Source: Chryseobacterium gilvum
GTDB lineage: Bacteria > Bacteroidota > Bacteroidia > Flavobacteriales > Weeksellaceae
Reading direction: 5' to 3'
Length of the DNA stretch: 64,000 nt
NCBI RefSeq assembly: GCF_025628965.1
Contig: NZ_JAOTEN010000004.1
Span: forward strand, 1 to 64,000
Each line of letters begins with the position of its first letter. The stretch's first letter is position 1. A program made the position numbers and the translations under genes. Under the pieces are notes generated by a model. That model did no database searches. It saw only the letters and a program-made list of their open reading frames with translations, and had not been told where the DNA came from. This document shows, piece by piece, positions 1 to 7,514 of this stretch.

Positions 1-55
1 AAATCCTTAAACCTTACAATCATTACCCACTCCTGCGCCCCGTTTTACCGGACTG

Positions 56-86
56 CAAAGATACAAACCTTTTTATCAATACCAAA
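56..86 (-). promoter_or_regulatory. Flavobacterial promoter reading leftwards
   Basis: On the minus strand, TTTG (86-83) is followed after exactly 19 bases by TATCTTTG (63-56). This matches the Bacteroidota sigma consensus TTTG-N19-TAnnTTTG. The transcript would leave the window within about 50 bases, so the target is not visible. An ATG at 23-21 (minus) opens a frame that runs off the edge, too short to judge. Confidence 0.65.
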
Positions 87-220
87 TTTTTTAACCAAAA
101 ATTAAATATCTATTTTAAATCCGTATCCCATTATATCACTATAATAAAGCTCCCCTAATCCTTACAGCCCCGAAAGGCCTCTCCTTCGCTTCCTCCAAAC
201 TTCTCAGTTTTTCAGTGGGG

Positions 221-251
221 CAAAGATACGGCAGGCCTCTACACAAAGCAA
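221..251 (-). promoter_or_regulatory. Second leftward promoter
   Basis: On the minus strand, TTG (251-249) is followed after 20 bases by TATCTTTG (228-221). It lies 165 bases upstream of a second good promoter in the same direction with no gene between. This suggests tandem promoters for a strongly expressed transcript or a stable RNA left of the window. Confidence 0.55.
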
Positions 252-275
252 GGGTTTGGGAATCTAATATTTTGA

Positions 276-343
276 TTGTGGAAAATTATAAAGTTAAAAC
301 ACTGATGGAATATTTGTTACCCGCTGCATTATAGTTATCCACA
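276..343. other. Pair of DnaA-box-like sites
   Basis: TTATCCACA at 335-343 is a perfect match to the consensus DnaA box TTATNCACA. TTTTCCACA occurs in the opposite orientation at 277-285. Both lie in AT-rich non-coding DNA. Two boxes are too few to call an origin, and dnaA is not in the window. Confidence 0.3.
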
Positions 344-502
344 ATGTACAATGATTGAACATCAACAGCAAATTCATCTCATATAGCTTATATATTCCGC
401 TCATAAGTACATTATAATATATTGTAAATAGTTATTGATGTATATATTTCAATAATAAAATTAGCCATACTTATTTTAAAAATTCATGAGTATTGTTATT
501 AT

Positions 503-604
503 CTAGCCCCGATAGAAACGGCATCCTTTTTTGCGGGGGACGGAGCGAAGCGCAGATCCCCCGCAAAAAAGATACAGTGGAAAGCGGGAAAAAGCTCCCG
601 GAAA
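503..604 (+). ncRNA. Structured RNA-like element resembling Flavo-1
   Basis: A 14-base perfect inverted repeat (TTTTTTGCGGGGGA at 527-540 with its complement at 557-570) sits inside flanks that read AGCCCCGATAGAAACGGCAT on the left and GATACAGTGGAAAGCGGG on the right. This arrangement recurs between genes in flavobacteria and, as I recall it, resembles the Rfam Flavo-1 motif. There is no U-run after either arm, so it is not a simple terminator, although it lies just 3' of asnS. Family name and strand are uncertain. Confidence 0.45.
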
Positions 605-669
605 AATAGGATTATAAATAAAAAATGTCCCTGAAATCAGAAACATAATTTATATAAGATAAAATTGAA

Positions 670-2118
670 TTAAAATTCCGCATTTTTCGGAGTCCTTGGG
701 AAAGGAATCACGTCACGAATGTTGGTCATACCTGTTACAAAAAGGACTAATCTTTCCAGACCTAAACCAAAACCAGCATGAGGAACCGATCCGAATTTTC
801 TCGTGTCAAGATACCACCAAAGCTCATGCTCGTCAACATGCATCTCCTTCATTTTATTTTTTAATACCTCTAATCTTGCTTCTCTTTCTGATCCGCCAAT
901 GATTTCGCCAATTCCCGGGAAAAGCACATCCATCGCGGCAACGGTTTTGTTGTCATCGTTCAGCTTCATGTAGAACGCTTTGATTTCTTTTGGATAATCA
1001 AAAAGAACGACCGGACATTCAAAATGTTTTTCAACTAAGAATCTTTCGTGCTCAGACTGAAGATCTGCTCCCCACTCTTCAATAGGATAAACAAACTTTC
1101 CTTTTTTATTTTCTTTTGAATTTAATAAAATCTCAATCGCTTCTGTATAGCTTACTCTTTTGAAACGTTTTGCAATTACATTTTCTAACTTTTCAATCAA
1201 GCCTTCTTTGGCTCTTTCTTTTTCCGGTTTTGTTTTCTGTTCTTCTTCAAAGCGTTTGTCTAAAAACTCGAGGTCATCTTTACAGTTATTTAAAACATAC
1301 TGAATCACATATTTCAGAAAATCTTCTGCCAAATCAATATTATCTTCAAGATTATTGAAGGCAACTTCCGGCTCGATCATCCAGAATTCTGCCAAATGAC
1401 GGGTTGTGTTGGAATTTTCTGCGCGGAAAGTTGGACCGAACGTGTAGATTCTTCCTAATCCCATTGCTGCGGTTTCGCCTTCCAACTGTCCCGAAACTGT
1501 CAAATTGGTTTTTTTTCCAAAGAAATCCTGAGCAAAATCGATATCACCCTGCTCATCTCTCGGAATATTGTTCAGATCAAAATTGGTAACGCCAAACATT
1601 TCTCCCGCCCCTTCTGCATCTGCACCTGTAACAATGGGTGTATTAATATAGAAAAACTGATTTTTATTAAAGAATGAATGAATAGCAAAGCTTACCGCAT
1701 GACGTACTCTGAAGACTGCCCCAAATAGATTGGTTCTGAATCTTAAATGCGCCTGTTCTCTTAACACTTCCAATGAGTGTTTTTTTGGCTGAAGAATCGT
1801 TTTATCTCTTTCTTCGGTAAAGTTATCTCCTAAAATGATGATTTTTTTAGCAATAATCTCTACGGTTTGACCGGCTCCCTGGCTTTCTACCACCTCACCT
1901 GTTACTTTTAAGGAAGATGCAGTACTTATTTTACTGATTATATCTGCATCAAAATTTTCGAAATCAACAACAATCTGCAAATTATTAATCGTAGAACCAT
2001 CATTAAGCGCAATAAAGCGATTTGAACGGAAGGCTCTCACCCAACCGTACACGGTAATGTCATGATGTAATACTTTTTTGTAATCCTGTAGAACTTCTTT
2101 AATCGTCTGCTTTTTCAT
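670..2118 (-). CDS. asnS: Asparagine--tRNA ligase
   Basis: This enzyme charges tRNA-Asn with asparagine in the cytoplasm. The 482-residue product has an N-terminal OB-fold anticodon-binding domain (about residues 5-105) and a class II catalytic core. Motif 2 is visible as [16 protein letters not shown] and motif 3 as [12 protein letters not shown] near the C-terminus. The ATG at 2118 is preferred over an upstream in-frame extension of 14 residues, because [10 protein letters not shown] begins where the family begins and a TAAATTTG -7 element lies at 2158-2165 on the minus strand. The gene is monocistronic and ends close to the structured element at 503-604. Length and motifs are normal for bacterial AsnRS. 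Confidence 0.96.
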   Translation of the reverse strand: MKKQTIKEVLQDYKKVLHHDITVYGWVRAFRSNRFIALNDGSTINNLQIVVDFENFDADIISKISTASSLKVTGEVVESQGAGQTVEIIAKKIIILGDNFTEERDKTILQPKKHSLEVLREQAHLRFRTNLFGAVFRVRHAVSFAIHSFFNKNQFFYINTPIVTGADAEGAGEMFGVTNFDLNNIPRDEQGDIDFAQDFFGKKTNLTVSGQLEGETAAMGLGRIYTFGPTFRAENSNTTRHLAEFWMIEPEVAFNNLEDNIDLAEDFLKYVIQYVLNNCKDDLEFLDKRFEEEQKTKPEKERAKEGLIEKLENVIAKRFKRVSYTEAIEILLNSKENKKGKFVYPIEEWGADLQSEHERFLVEKHFECPVVLFDYPKEIKAFYMKLNDDNKTVAAMDVLFPGIGEIIGGSEREARLEVLKNKMKEMHVDEHELWWYLDTRKFGSVPHAGFGLGLERLVLFVTGMTNIRDVIPFPRTPKNAEF

Positions 2119-2283
2119 TTGTTGATTGATAAATTTTATATAAAAAATTAATGTGTGCAAATTTACAAAAAACGTGGGAACTTTTAGTTTTATTTACACT
2201 GACAGATTTTGATTACGTTCATTTAATTAATAAATCTTTTTAGAATAAAATTTTTGTAAATTTGGTAATAAGTAAATTAAACT

Positions 2284-2685
2284 ATGAATATTACATTAGA
2301 ACAGGCTCTGCAAGCCATCAAAGCGGCCCTTGAAAAATCAAGTGAAATGAACGTGAAAATGAATATTGCTGTAATGGACAGCGGCGCTAATCTGGTCGCT
2401 TTCGCCAAAATGGATGATGCGTGGATCGGCTCCATAGATATTGCGCAGAAAAAAGCAAAAACAGCACGATACTTTAATATGAATACGGGTGAAATCGGAA
2501 AACTTTCACAGCCGGGTCAGCCTTTATATAATATTGAACATTCCAATAATGGGTTGATCTCATTTCCGGGAGGGGTTTTGATTAAAGATCCTTCAGGTAA
2601 TATTATTGGCTCTATCGGTGTGAGCGGAAGTTCGGTTGAAGATGATCATGAAGTTGCTTTAGCGGGAGCTGCTGCCGTAATATAA
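2284..2685 (+). CDS. GlcG/HbpS-type heme-binding-fold protein (DUF336)
   Basis: The 133-residue protein is a complete single-domain member of the GlcG/HbpS family (DUF336). Typical stretches are the N-terminal helix with [12 protein letters not shown], the core [20 protein letters not shown], and the glycine-rich FPGGVLI and GSIGVSGSS near the end. There is no signal peptide, so it should be cytoplasmic. Some relatives bind haem or cobalamin and sense redox stress, while others have no known function. A TAAATTTG element at 2257-2264 could be its promoter. It is a single gene, divergent from asnS, ending at a hairpin terminator. The family is clear but the role is not. Confidence 0.8.
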   Translation: MNITLEQALQAIKAALEKSSEMNVKMNIAVMDSGANLVAFAKMDDAWIGSIDIAQKKAKTARYFNMNTGEIGKLSQPGQPLYNIEHSNNGLISFPGGVLIKDPSGNIIGSIGVSGSSVEDDHEVALAGAAAVI

Positions 2686-2708
2686 AATCTGAATAGATTG
2701 TAAAAGTA

Positions 2709-2741
2709 AAAGTTGGTTTTCTTGAAGACCAGCTTTTTTTA
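2709..2741 (+). terminator. Hairpin terminator after the DUF336 gene
   Basis: Stem AGTTGGT (2711-2717) pairs with ACCAGCT (2728-2734) through one G-U pair and is followed by a run of T. Confidence 0.7.
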
Positions 2742-2754
2742 TTTTAATAAACTG

Positions 2755-3297
2755 TTATTCGTCTTTTTTGGAAGGAACCAAGAAAACGTCAATTAAACCT
2801 TCCGGAAGCTGCATCTTGATGAATCGTTCTTCACGGTCAACTTCAAGAATCCAGTCTTTAATGATGGGGATAACCACTTCTTTTCCGTCTAAATTGGTCA
2901 CAAAATAATTCTGAGCAGTCTGATCATTAACAGAACGGATCACACCACAATTATTATTATCCTGATCAAGAATTTCGAAGCCGATAATTTCGTGGTAATA
3001 AAATTGTTTCCCTGAAAGTTTCGGTAAAGTAGTCAGCGGTAAATACACATTTTTACCCAGAGACTGATCTACCAATGCTTCAGAGGAGTTTCTAAAAGCA
3101 ATATTAAGAGCATCCAGTTTGCTCCAAGATGATTTTTCAATAAAAAAAGGAACCAATAATCCGTTGATTTCAACGAATATTGATTCCAATTTATTATAAA
3201 GCTCGGGTTGGTCAGTATCCAGTTTCAGGATAACATTTCCCGCAAGTCCATGTCTGCGTGTGATTTTTCCTAAAAAATAGCAATCTTCTTTACGCAT
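2755..3297 (-). CDS. rimM: Ribosome maturation factor RimM
   Basis: RimM binds ribosomal protein S19 and helps the 30S head mature. The 180-residue product begins MRKEDCYFLGKITRRHGLAG, which is the family's opening motif. The N-terminal RimM barrel covers about residues 1-90 and the C-terminal PRC barrel about 95-170 (FYYHEIIGFEI, VVIPIIKDWI). It lies 12 bases downstream of rpsP on the same strand. This pairing of S16 with RimM is conserved in many bacteria and indicates an operon driven by the promoter upstream of rpsP. Confidence 0.95.
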   Translation of the reverse strand: MRKEDCYFLGKITRRHGLAGNVILKLDTDQPELYNKLESIFVEINGLLVPFFIEKSSWSKLDALNIAFRNSSEALVDQSLGKNVYLPLTTLPKLSGKQFYYHEIIGFEILDQDNNNCGVIRSVNDQTAQNYFVTNLDGKEVVIPIIKDWILEVDREERFIKMQLPEGLIDVFLVPSKKDE

Positions 3298-3309
3298 GCA
3301 GGGAGTTTT

Positions 3310-3888
3310 TTAAGCTTCAGTGTTTTCTTCTGTTTCAGCAGCAGGAGCTTCTCCTTCTGTAGCAGCTTCAGTTTCAGCAGCAACTTCTTCTTCAGCAGGT
3401 GCGTTTGCAGCTTCTTCAGCAGCTTTGGCATCTGCTTCTACTTGTGCAGCAGCAGCAATTCTTGCTTCGTTTACTTTAGTTTCAGCATCAAAAGCAGCTT
3501 TTTTAGCATCAGCCTGCGCTTTAGATAATCCTTCTACTTTACCTAATACTTTTTGTTCTTTAGATTCTAACCAAGCTGCAAATCTTTTTTCAGCTTCAGC
3601 CTCATCAAAAGCACCTTTAGCAACACCACCTTGTAAGTGTTTTTTGTAAAGTACTCCTTTATAAGAAAGAATAGCTCTTGCAGTATCAGTAGGCTGTGCA
3701 CCGTTATTTAACCACTTTACAGCAGAATCTACATTAAGATCGATTGTTGCAGGGTTTGTAATTGGGTTGTAAGTACCTAGTTTCTCGATGAATCTACCAT
3801 CTCTTCTTGCTCTAGCATCTGCAACCACGATGTGGAAAAAAGGCTTACCTTTTTTACCGTGTCTTTGTAATCTGATTTTTACTGACAT
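3310..3888 (-). CDS. rpsP: 30S ribosomal protein S16 with long acidic tail
   Basis: Residues 1-85 form the S16 core, opening MSVKIRLQRHGKKGKPFFHI and including the GTYNP turn. S16 is usually 80-90 residues, while this one has 192. The extra part runs from about residue 100 and is first lysine/alanine-rich, then strongly Ala/Glu-rich to the C-terminus. Long tails of this kind are common in S16 of Bacteroidota, so this is lineage-typical and not a fusion. The antisense of this tail gives a spurious Ala/Ser-rich frame. The gene has its own promoter at 3937-3966 and is followed by rimM. Confidence 0.96.
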   Translation of the reverse strand: MSVKIRLQRHGKKGKPFFHIVVADARARRDGRFIEKLGTYNPITNPATIDLNVDSAVKWLNNGAQPTDTARAILSYKGVLYKKHLQGGVAKGAFDEAEAEKRFAAWLESKEQKVLGKVEGLSKAQADAKKAAFDAETKVNEARIAAAAQVEADAKAAEEAANAPAEEEVAAETEAATEGEAPAAETEENTEA

Positions 3889-3936
3889 AATGTTTGAATT
3901 TTAAGGGAGCTCGTCCCGATTAAATATTTAAGTCTG

Positions 3937-3966
3937 CAAAGATAATCAAAATATCGGAAGTTCAAA
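3937..3966 (-). promoter_or_regulatory. Promoter of rpsP-rimM
   Basis: On the minus strand, TTTG (3966-3963), an 18-base spacer and TATCTTTG (3944-3937) match the flavobacterial consensus. The -7 element lies about 48 bases before the rpsP start. Confidence 0.75.
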
Positions 3967-3999
3967 GCGTATAAATGATGTTTTATAAAAGAAACAGGA

Positions 4000-5307
4000 T
4001 TAATCTTTATAATCGCTTAATCCTTTCTTATAGGTTTCCAGCGCACGGTTTCTGGCAAAGGTATGTTCTACCATTCTCTTTTCCGGGGTAGAATTTTCAT
4101 ACCCGGGATTCCATTTTTTAATGTATTTAAAATCTTTATCAAACTTTTTGGTCTGCTCATCCGGATTAAAAACCCTGAAATAAGGTGCGGCATCGCATCC
4201 ACAACCTGCAGCCCACTGCCAGTTTCCATTGTTGGCAGAAAGATCATAATCCAGAAGTTTCTTCGCAAAGTATGCCTCTCCCCAACGCCAGTCGATCAAA
4301 AGGTGCTTAGTAAGAAAACTAGCCACTACCATCCTGATTCTGTTGTGCATTCTTCCTGTTTGATTCAGCTGTCTCATTCCTGCATCTACAATAGGATATC
4401 CTGTTTCGCCGATGCACCATTTTTTGAATTCTTCTTCATTATTCCGCCACGGAATATGTTCATATTTTTCTTTAAAACATTTTTTAACCACTTTTGGGAA
4501 GTGAAATAAAATCTGCATAAAAAATTCTCTCCAGATCAGCTCACTCAGCCAGGTTTGGTTGTGTTGTAAGGCAAATTTTACACATTTTCTTACAGAAATG
4601 GTTCCGAAACGAAGGGCAATTCCTAAATGAGTCGTGCCGTTCAGAGCCGGAAAATCCCTTGTTTTGTCGTAATGATCAATTATTTCTGATTCCAGTTCAG
4701 GTTTTTTAAATTCGATATCGGTTTTTTCAAACCCTATTTTTTGTAAGCTCAGAATATTTTTAAACGCAAGTTTCTGAAAATTTTTATGATTAATCTTTAC
4801 GGATTTTACATGATCTTCATTAAGCTTTTGCTTCCATTTTTTAGAATAAGGCGTATAAACGGTATACGGTTCACCATTATCTTTTGTGATCTCATTTTTC
4901 TCAAAAATGACCTGATCTTTATAATCACAGAATTCAATATTGTCAGCATTGAGAAATTCTTTTATTTCAAGATCTCTTTTGATTGCAGCCGGCTCGTAAT
5001 CTCTGTTGCAGAAAACCGACCGTATATTGAATTCTTGTTGTAATTTTTTAAAAACATCCAATGGTTTACCATGATAAATTTGAAGACAGCTTTCGAATTT
5101 TTTCAGTTCAGCATTGATATTTTCTAAAGCCTGGTGAATGTAATCTACTCTTCTGTCACTTTTATCTTCCAGCTGATTTAGAATTTCGGTATCAAAAATA
5201 AAAACCGGAACCACACTGTTTCCCGATTGTAATGCTTCAGACAAACCTACATTGTCTTCCAGGCGTAAGTCTCTGCGGAACCAGAAAATTGAAGTTTCTT
5301 CTTTCAT
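4000..5307 (-). CDS. Cryptochrome/deoxyribodipyrimidine photolyase family protein
   Basis: The protein probably repairs UV-induced cyclobutane pyrimidine dimers using FAD and light. The 435 residues start with the photolyase signature FWFRRDLRLEDNVGL, followed by the antenna-binding alpha/beta domain (about 1-130). The helical FAD domain covers about 195-430 and contains RMHNRIRMVVASFLTKHL and DYDLSANNGNWQWAAGCGCD, which line the FAD pocket of class I photolyases. Length fits a class I CPD photolyase. A cryptochrome-like signalling role cannot be excluded from sequence alone. It lies 14 bases downstream of a nitroreductase-like gene, so the two may be cotranscribed. Confidence 0.92.
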   Translation of the reverse strand: MKEETSIFWFRRDLRLEDNVGLSEALQSGNSVVPVFIFDTEILNQLEDKSDRRVDYIHQALENINAELKKFESCLQIYHGKPLDVFKKLQQEFNIRSVFCNRDYEPAAIKRDLEIKEFLNADNIEFCDYKDQVIFEKNEITKDNGEPYTVYTPYSKKWKQKLNEDHVKSVKINHKNFQKLAFKNILSLQKIGFEKTDIEFKKPELESEIIDHYDKTRDFPALNGTTHLGIALRFGTISVRKCVKFALQHNQTWLSELIWREFFMQILFHFPKVVKKCFKEKYEHIPWRNNEEEFKKWCIGETGYPIVDAGMRQLNQTGRMHNRIRMVVASFLTKHLLIDWRWGEAYFAKKLLDYDLSANNGNWQWAAGCGCDAAPYFRVFNPDEQTKKFDKDFKYIKKWNPGYENSTPEKRMVEHTFARNRALETYKKGLSDYKD

Positions 5308-5321
5308 ACGTAAATATACTG

Positions 5322-5834
5322 TTACTCAATATTTCCCATGTAAAAAAGGCCGAGACATTTTTGGTTTTCTTCAATCTGCAATGTATTTTTAAGATGATCC
5401 ACCAATTTTGGAGAACTCCAGTAACAGCCGATTTTATTTGCGGTACAGGTAAGATACATGTTCTGGACAGCCATTGAAACCGCCGCAATTTCTTCCCACT
5501 CAGGAACTAAGCTGCTAAAATTAACGACAATAGACATTATCGTATCGGCTTTATTGATCTTGAACCCGATATCCTGATATTTTTTCTCTAAAAAAACCTG
5601 CGGAGCCTGGGTTGATTGATAAATCTCCTGCATTTCCAAGGCGAGTTTTGCTTTTTCGTCGCCTCTGAAAATTTTAAAGCGCCATGGTTTTGTACGTTTA
5701 TGATTGGGCGCAAAGGTTGCCGAATTTAAAATTTCATCAATAATCTCCTGTGAAATCCCGGTTTCGGTATAGTCTTTTGGAAAGATGCTTCTTCGCTGTT
5801 CTATAATTTCTTTTAAAACTTCTGCTGTATTCAT
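5322..5834 (-). CDS. Nitroreductase family protein
   Basis: This is an FMN-dependent oxidoreductase of the nitroreductase superfamily (residues about 1-170). The RRS segment near the start, FAPNHKRTKPWRFKIFRG and the late IGCYWSSPKLVDHL stretch are typical. The ATG at 5834 (MNTAEVLKEI) is preferred to a TTG six codons upstream because it begins at the family's first helix. The product has 170 residues, on the short side but complete. The substrate is unknown. It lies directly upstream of the photolyase gene on the same strand. Confidence 0.85.
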   Translation of the reverse strand: MNTAEVLKEIIEQRRSIFPKDYTETGISQEIIDEILNSATFAPNHKRTKPWRFKIFRGDEKAKLALEMQEIYQSTQAPQVFLEKKYQDIGFKINKADTIMSIVVNFSSLVPEWEEIAAVSMAVQNMYLTCTANKIGCYWSSPKLVDHLKNTLQIEENQKCLGLFYMGNIE

Positions 5835-5880
5835 AGATACAAAATTACGCAAAAAAGAGAAAAGTCAGGAGCCACAAATC

Positions 5881-6330
5881 CTATAAAACCTCAACAATCT
5901 GCTGATGGATTTTGTTGAGCGTAAATTCTTCGCCCGGTTTCATTCCCATCATTTTTTTTGCCATCGGGCTTTCAGGGGATATCGCATAAAACCGGTCACC
6001 CTCAAAAAAAAACTCACCCAGAGAAACAGAAATATAAAAACGTGCTTTATTAGTAATAACCAAAGATCCTAACTGTACCCTTGTCGTTGCAGCGGGAAGA
6101 ACTTTTGCCATATTTTGTTTCAGCTCATTGAGCGCGGCAAACTGTTTCTGCATCTGGTAAATCTCTTCCTGCATTTCTTCGCGCATACTGTCATACTTCG
6201 GGGTCTTTTTGATATCGCGGCTTGCTTCTAATGTAAATTCTATAAAGTTTTTCAGTTTTTCAATTTTCTCTAAAATTACGGTCTTAACGTAATTTCTGAT
6301 ATTATTCTTTTCAAATACAGTCTTCTCCAT
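5881..6330 (-). CDS. GreA/GreB-like transcription factor
   Basis: The 149-residue protein has a helical, probably coiled-coil N-terminal half (about residues 10-80, rich in Lys, Glu and Gln) and a C-terminal FKBP-like domain. The stretch ITNKARFYISVSLGEFFFEG followed by ISPESPMAKKMMGMKPGEEF matches the Gre C-terminal pattern. Gre factors rescue backtracked RNA polymerase. The acidic tip of the coiled coil is not clearly conserved, so it may instead be a Gre-like regulator such as Rnk. There is no signal peptide. It is the first gene of the run leading to the nitroreductase (46-base gap). Confidence 0.75.
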   Translation of the reverse strand: MEKTVFEKNNIRNYVKTVILEKIEKLKNFIEFTLEASRDIKKTPKYDSMREEMQEEIYQMQKQFAALNELKQNMAKVLPAATTRVQLGSLVITNKARFYISVSLGEFFFEGDRFYAISPESPMAKKMMGMKPGEEFTLNKIHQQIVEVL

Positions 6331-6402
6331 ACTTCGTTAACTTTACATAAAGATAATATTTTTAAAATAAATTTTACTTTTGCAGTTCAAAAAAATTAAA
6401 CC

Positions 6403-6759
6403 ATGTTTCAAAACGTATTTTCAAATTCAGGAAGAATCACAAGAACTGAATTTGCACTAACTTATGTAATTTATATCGCTGCTTTATTCTTTACTATTAT
6501 TTTAGCAGCCATTACCCGATTTTCATTATTTTATCTGATCACTATGTTTGTATGGTTTGCAGGGCAAGTTTTTAGAATTATACAGGGTGCAAAAAGGTGC
6601 CATGATTTAGGCAATAGTGGCTGGTTTCAGTTTATTCCATTTTATATTATCATAATGGCTTTTGTAGACGGTGATCCTGGAAGAAACAGATACGGAGACA
6701 ACCCCAAAGGCAATAAAAATTACTATACAATTGACGAAATCGGTAAAAGAGAATATTAA
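6403..6759 (+). CDS. DUF805 family membrane protein
   Basis: This 118-residue protein has three hydrophobic segments at about residues 18-40, 43-60 and 72-90. The family-specific pattern is GRITRTEFALTYV at the start and RCHDLGNSGWFQFIPFYI in the last third, followed by GDPGRNRYGDNPKG. DUF805 proteins are small inner-membrane proteins of unknown function. A TACTTTTG -7 element at 6375-6382 lies 20 bases before the ATG. The gene is monocistronic and ends at a hairpin shared with the convergent SRPBCC gene. Confidence 0.88.
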   Translation: MFQNVFSNSGRITRTEFALTYVIYIAALFFTIILAAITRFSLFYLITMFVWFAGQVFRIIQGAKRCHDLGNSGWFQFIPFYIIIMAFVDGDPGRNRYGDNPKGNKNYYTIDEIGKREY

Positions 6760-6760
6760 T

Positions 6761-6793
6761 AAAAAGAGCCTTGAAAATTTCAAGGCTCTTTTT
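6761..6793. terminator. Bidirectional hairpin terminator
   Basis: AAAAAGAGCCTTG (6761-6773) pairs perfectly with CAAGGCTCTTTTT (6781-6793). A-run and T-run flank it on both strands, so it can serve both convergent genes. Confidence 0.85.
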
Positions 6794-6794
6794 A

Positions 6795-7328
6795 TTATTG
6801 CTCAATGAGTTTTTTAAGATTCTCAAGACCTTCTCCGTAAGATTTACCCATTTGGTAATCCATTACCGGCCGCATAATTTTCATCATCGCGTCCTGTTCG
6901 GTATCCATCGTCCAGATGACTTTTGTCCCATTTCCTTCGGAAGCAAGCCTGATATCTGATGTAGCATCCCCTGCAAAAGGTTTGAAAAAAGTCATTTGCG
7001 TTTTTTGCTTTTCATTCATGATCAGTTCTTTAATTTCCTGACATCCTTTCCCGGCTGAATCATTTTTGCTGTCCCAACAGTATTTATCTCCAACTTCCCC
7101 TGAAGTTCCTGTATAGGCAATTTTCATGTTTTTATCTAATTTCATCCAGGGATTCCACTGATTGAATGCTTTCATAGAACTTACCTGCTGCCACACTTTT
7201 TCTTTTGGAGCATTAATCACCATTGATTTTTCAAAATGATAATTTTTACTGAAAGCCAACATCGCAATAACTGCATATGCAATAAAGATCAGAATAATTA
7301 TCCCCAGAAATTTTAAGATTTTTTTCAT
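6795..7328 (-). CDS. SRPBCC family protein (polyketide-cyclase-like)
   Basis: One N-terminal membrane segment (about residues 4-24) is followed by a START-like SRPBCC domain (about 30-175). The pattern is MVINAPKEKVWQQVSSMKAFNQWNPWMKLD near the start of the domain, and then TSGEVGDKYCW and a C-terminal helix. Such domains bind small hydrophobic ligands, but the ligand is unknown. The membrane anchor suggests that it works at the inner membrane with the domain facing the periplasm. It is monocistronic and convergent with the DUF805 gene. Confidence 0.82.
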   Translation of the reverse strand: MKKILKFLGIIILIFIAYAVIAMLAFSKNYHFEKSMVINAPKEKVWQQVSSMKAFNQWNPWMKLDKNMKIAYTGTSGEVGDKYCWDSKNDSAGKGCQEIKELIMNEKQKTQMTFFKPFAGDATSDIRLASEGNGTKVIWTMDTEQDAMMKIMRPVMDYQMGKSYGEGLENLKKLIEQ

Positions 7329-7514
7329 AGTTGTTGTTTACTAAGTTATAAAATTGATATTATTTATGTTAATTTTTTTCAAAAATAGTTAATCTATCTA
7401 AAAGTTTTCTTTCCATATGACAAGATTATCTGTAAAAAAGTATTTTTGTTATGCTCTATGCACAACATTGCTATTAAACACCAGATTGCTTAGGCAAAAT
7501 TAATATAACACATC

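Larger units (their letters stand above)
1..669. other. Gene-free left-edge region
   Basis: No convincing reading frame lies in this stretch left of asnS. It holds two promoter-like sites reading leftwards out of the window, an AT-rich middle with two sites resembling DnaA boxes, and a GC-rich structured element at about 503-604. The rest, about 345-500, is AT-rich with no other signal that I could recognise. Confidence 0.8.

Noticed and set aside
3320..3649. Ala/Ser-rich 109-codon frame on the plus strand
   Set aside because: It is the antisense of the Ala/Glu tail of S16, with no family resemblance.
4063..4509. 148-codon plus-strand frame within the photolyase gene
   Set aside because: It is antisense to a well-conserved photolyase core and shows no family pattern.
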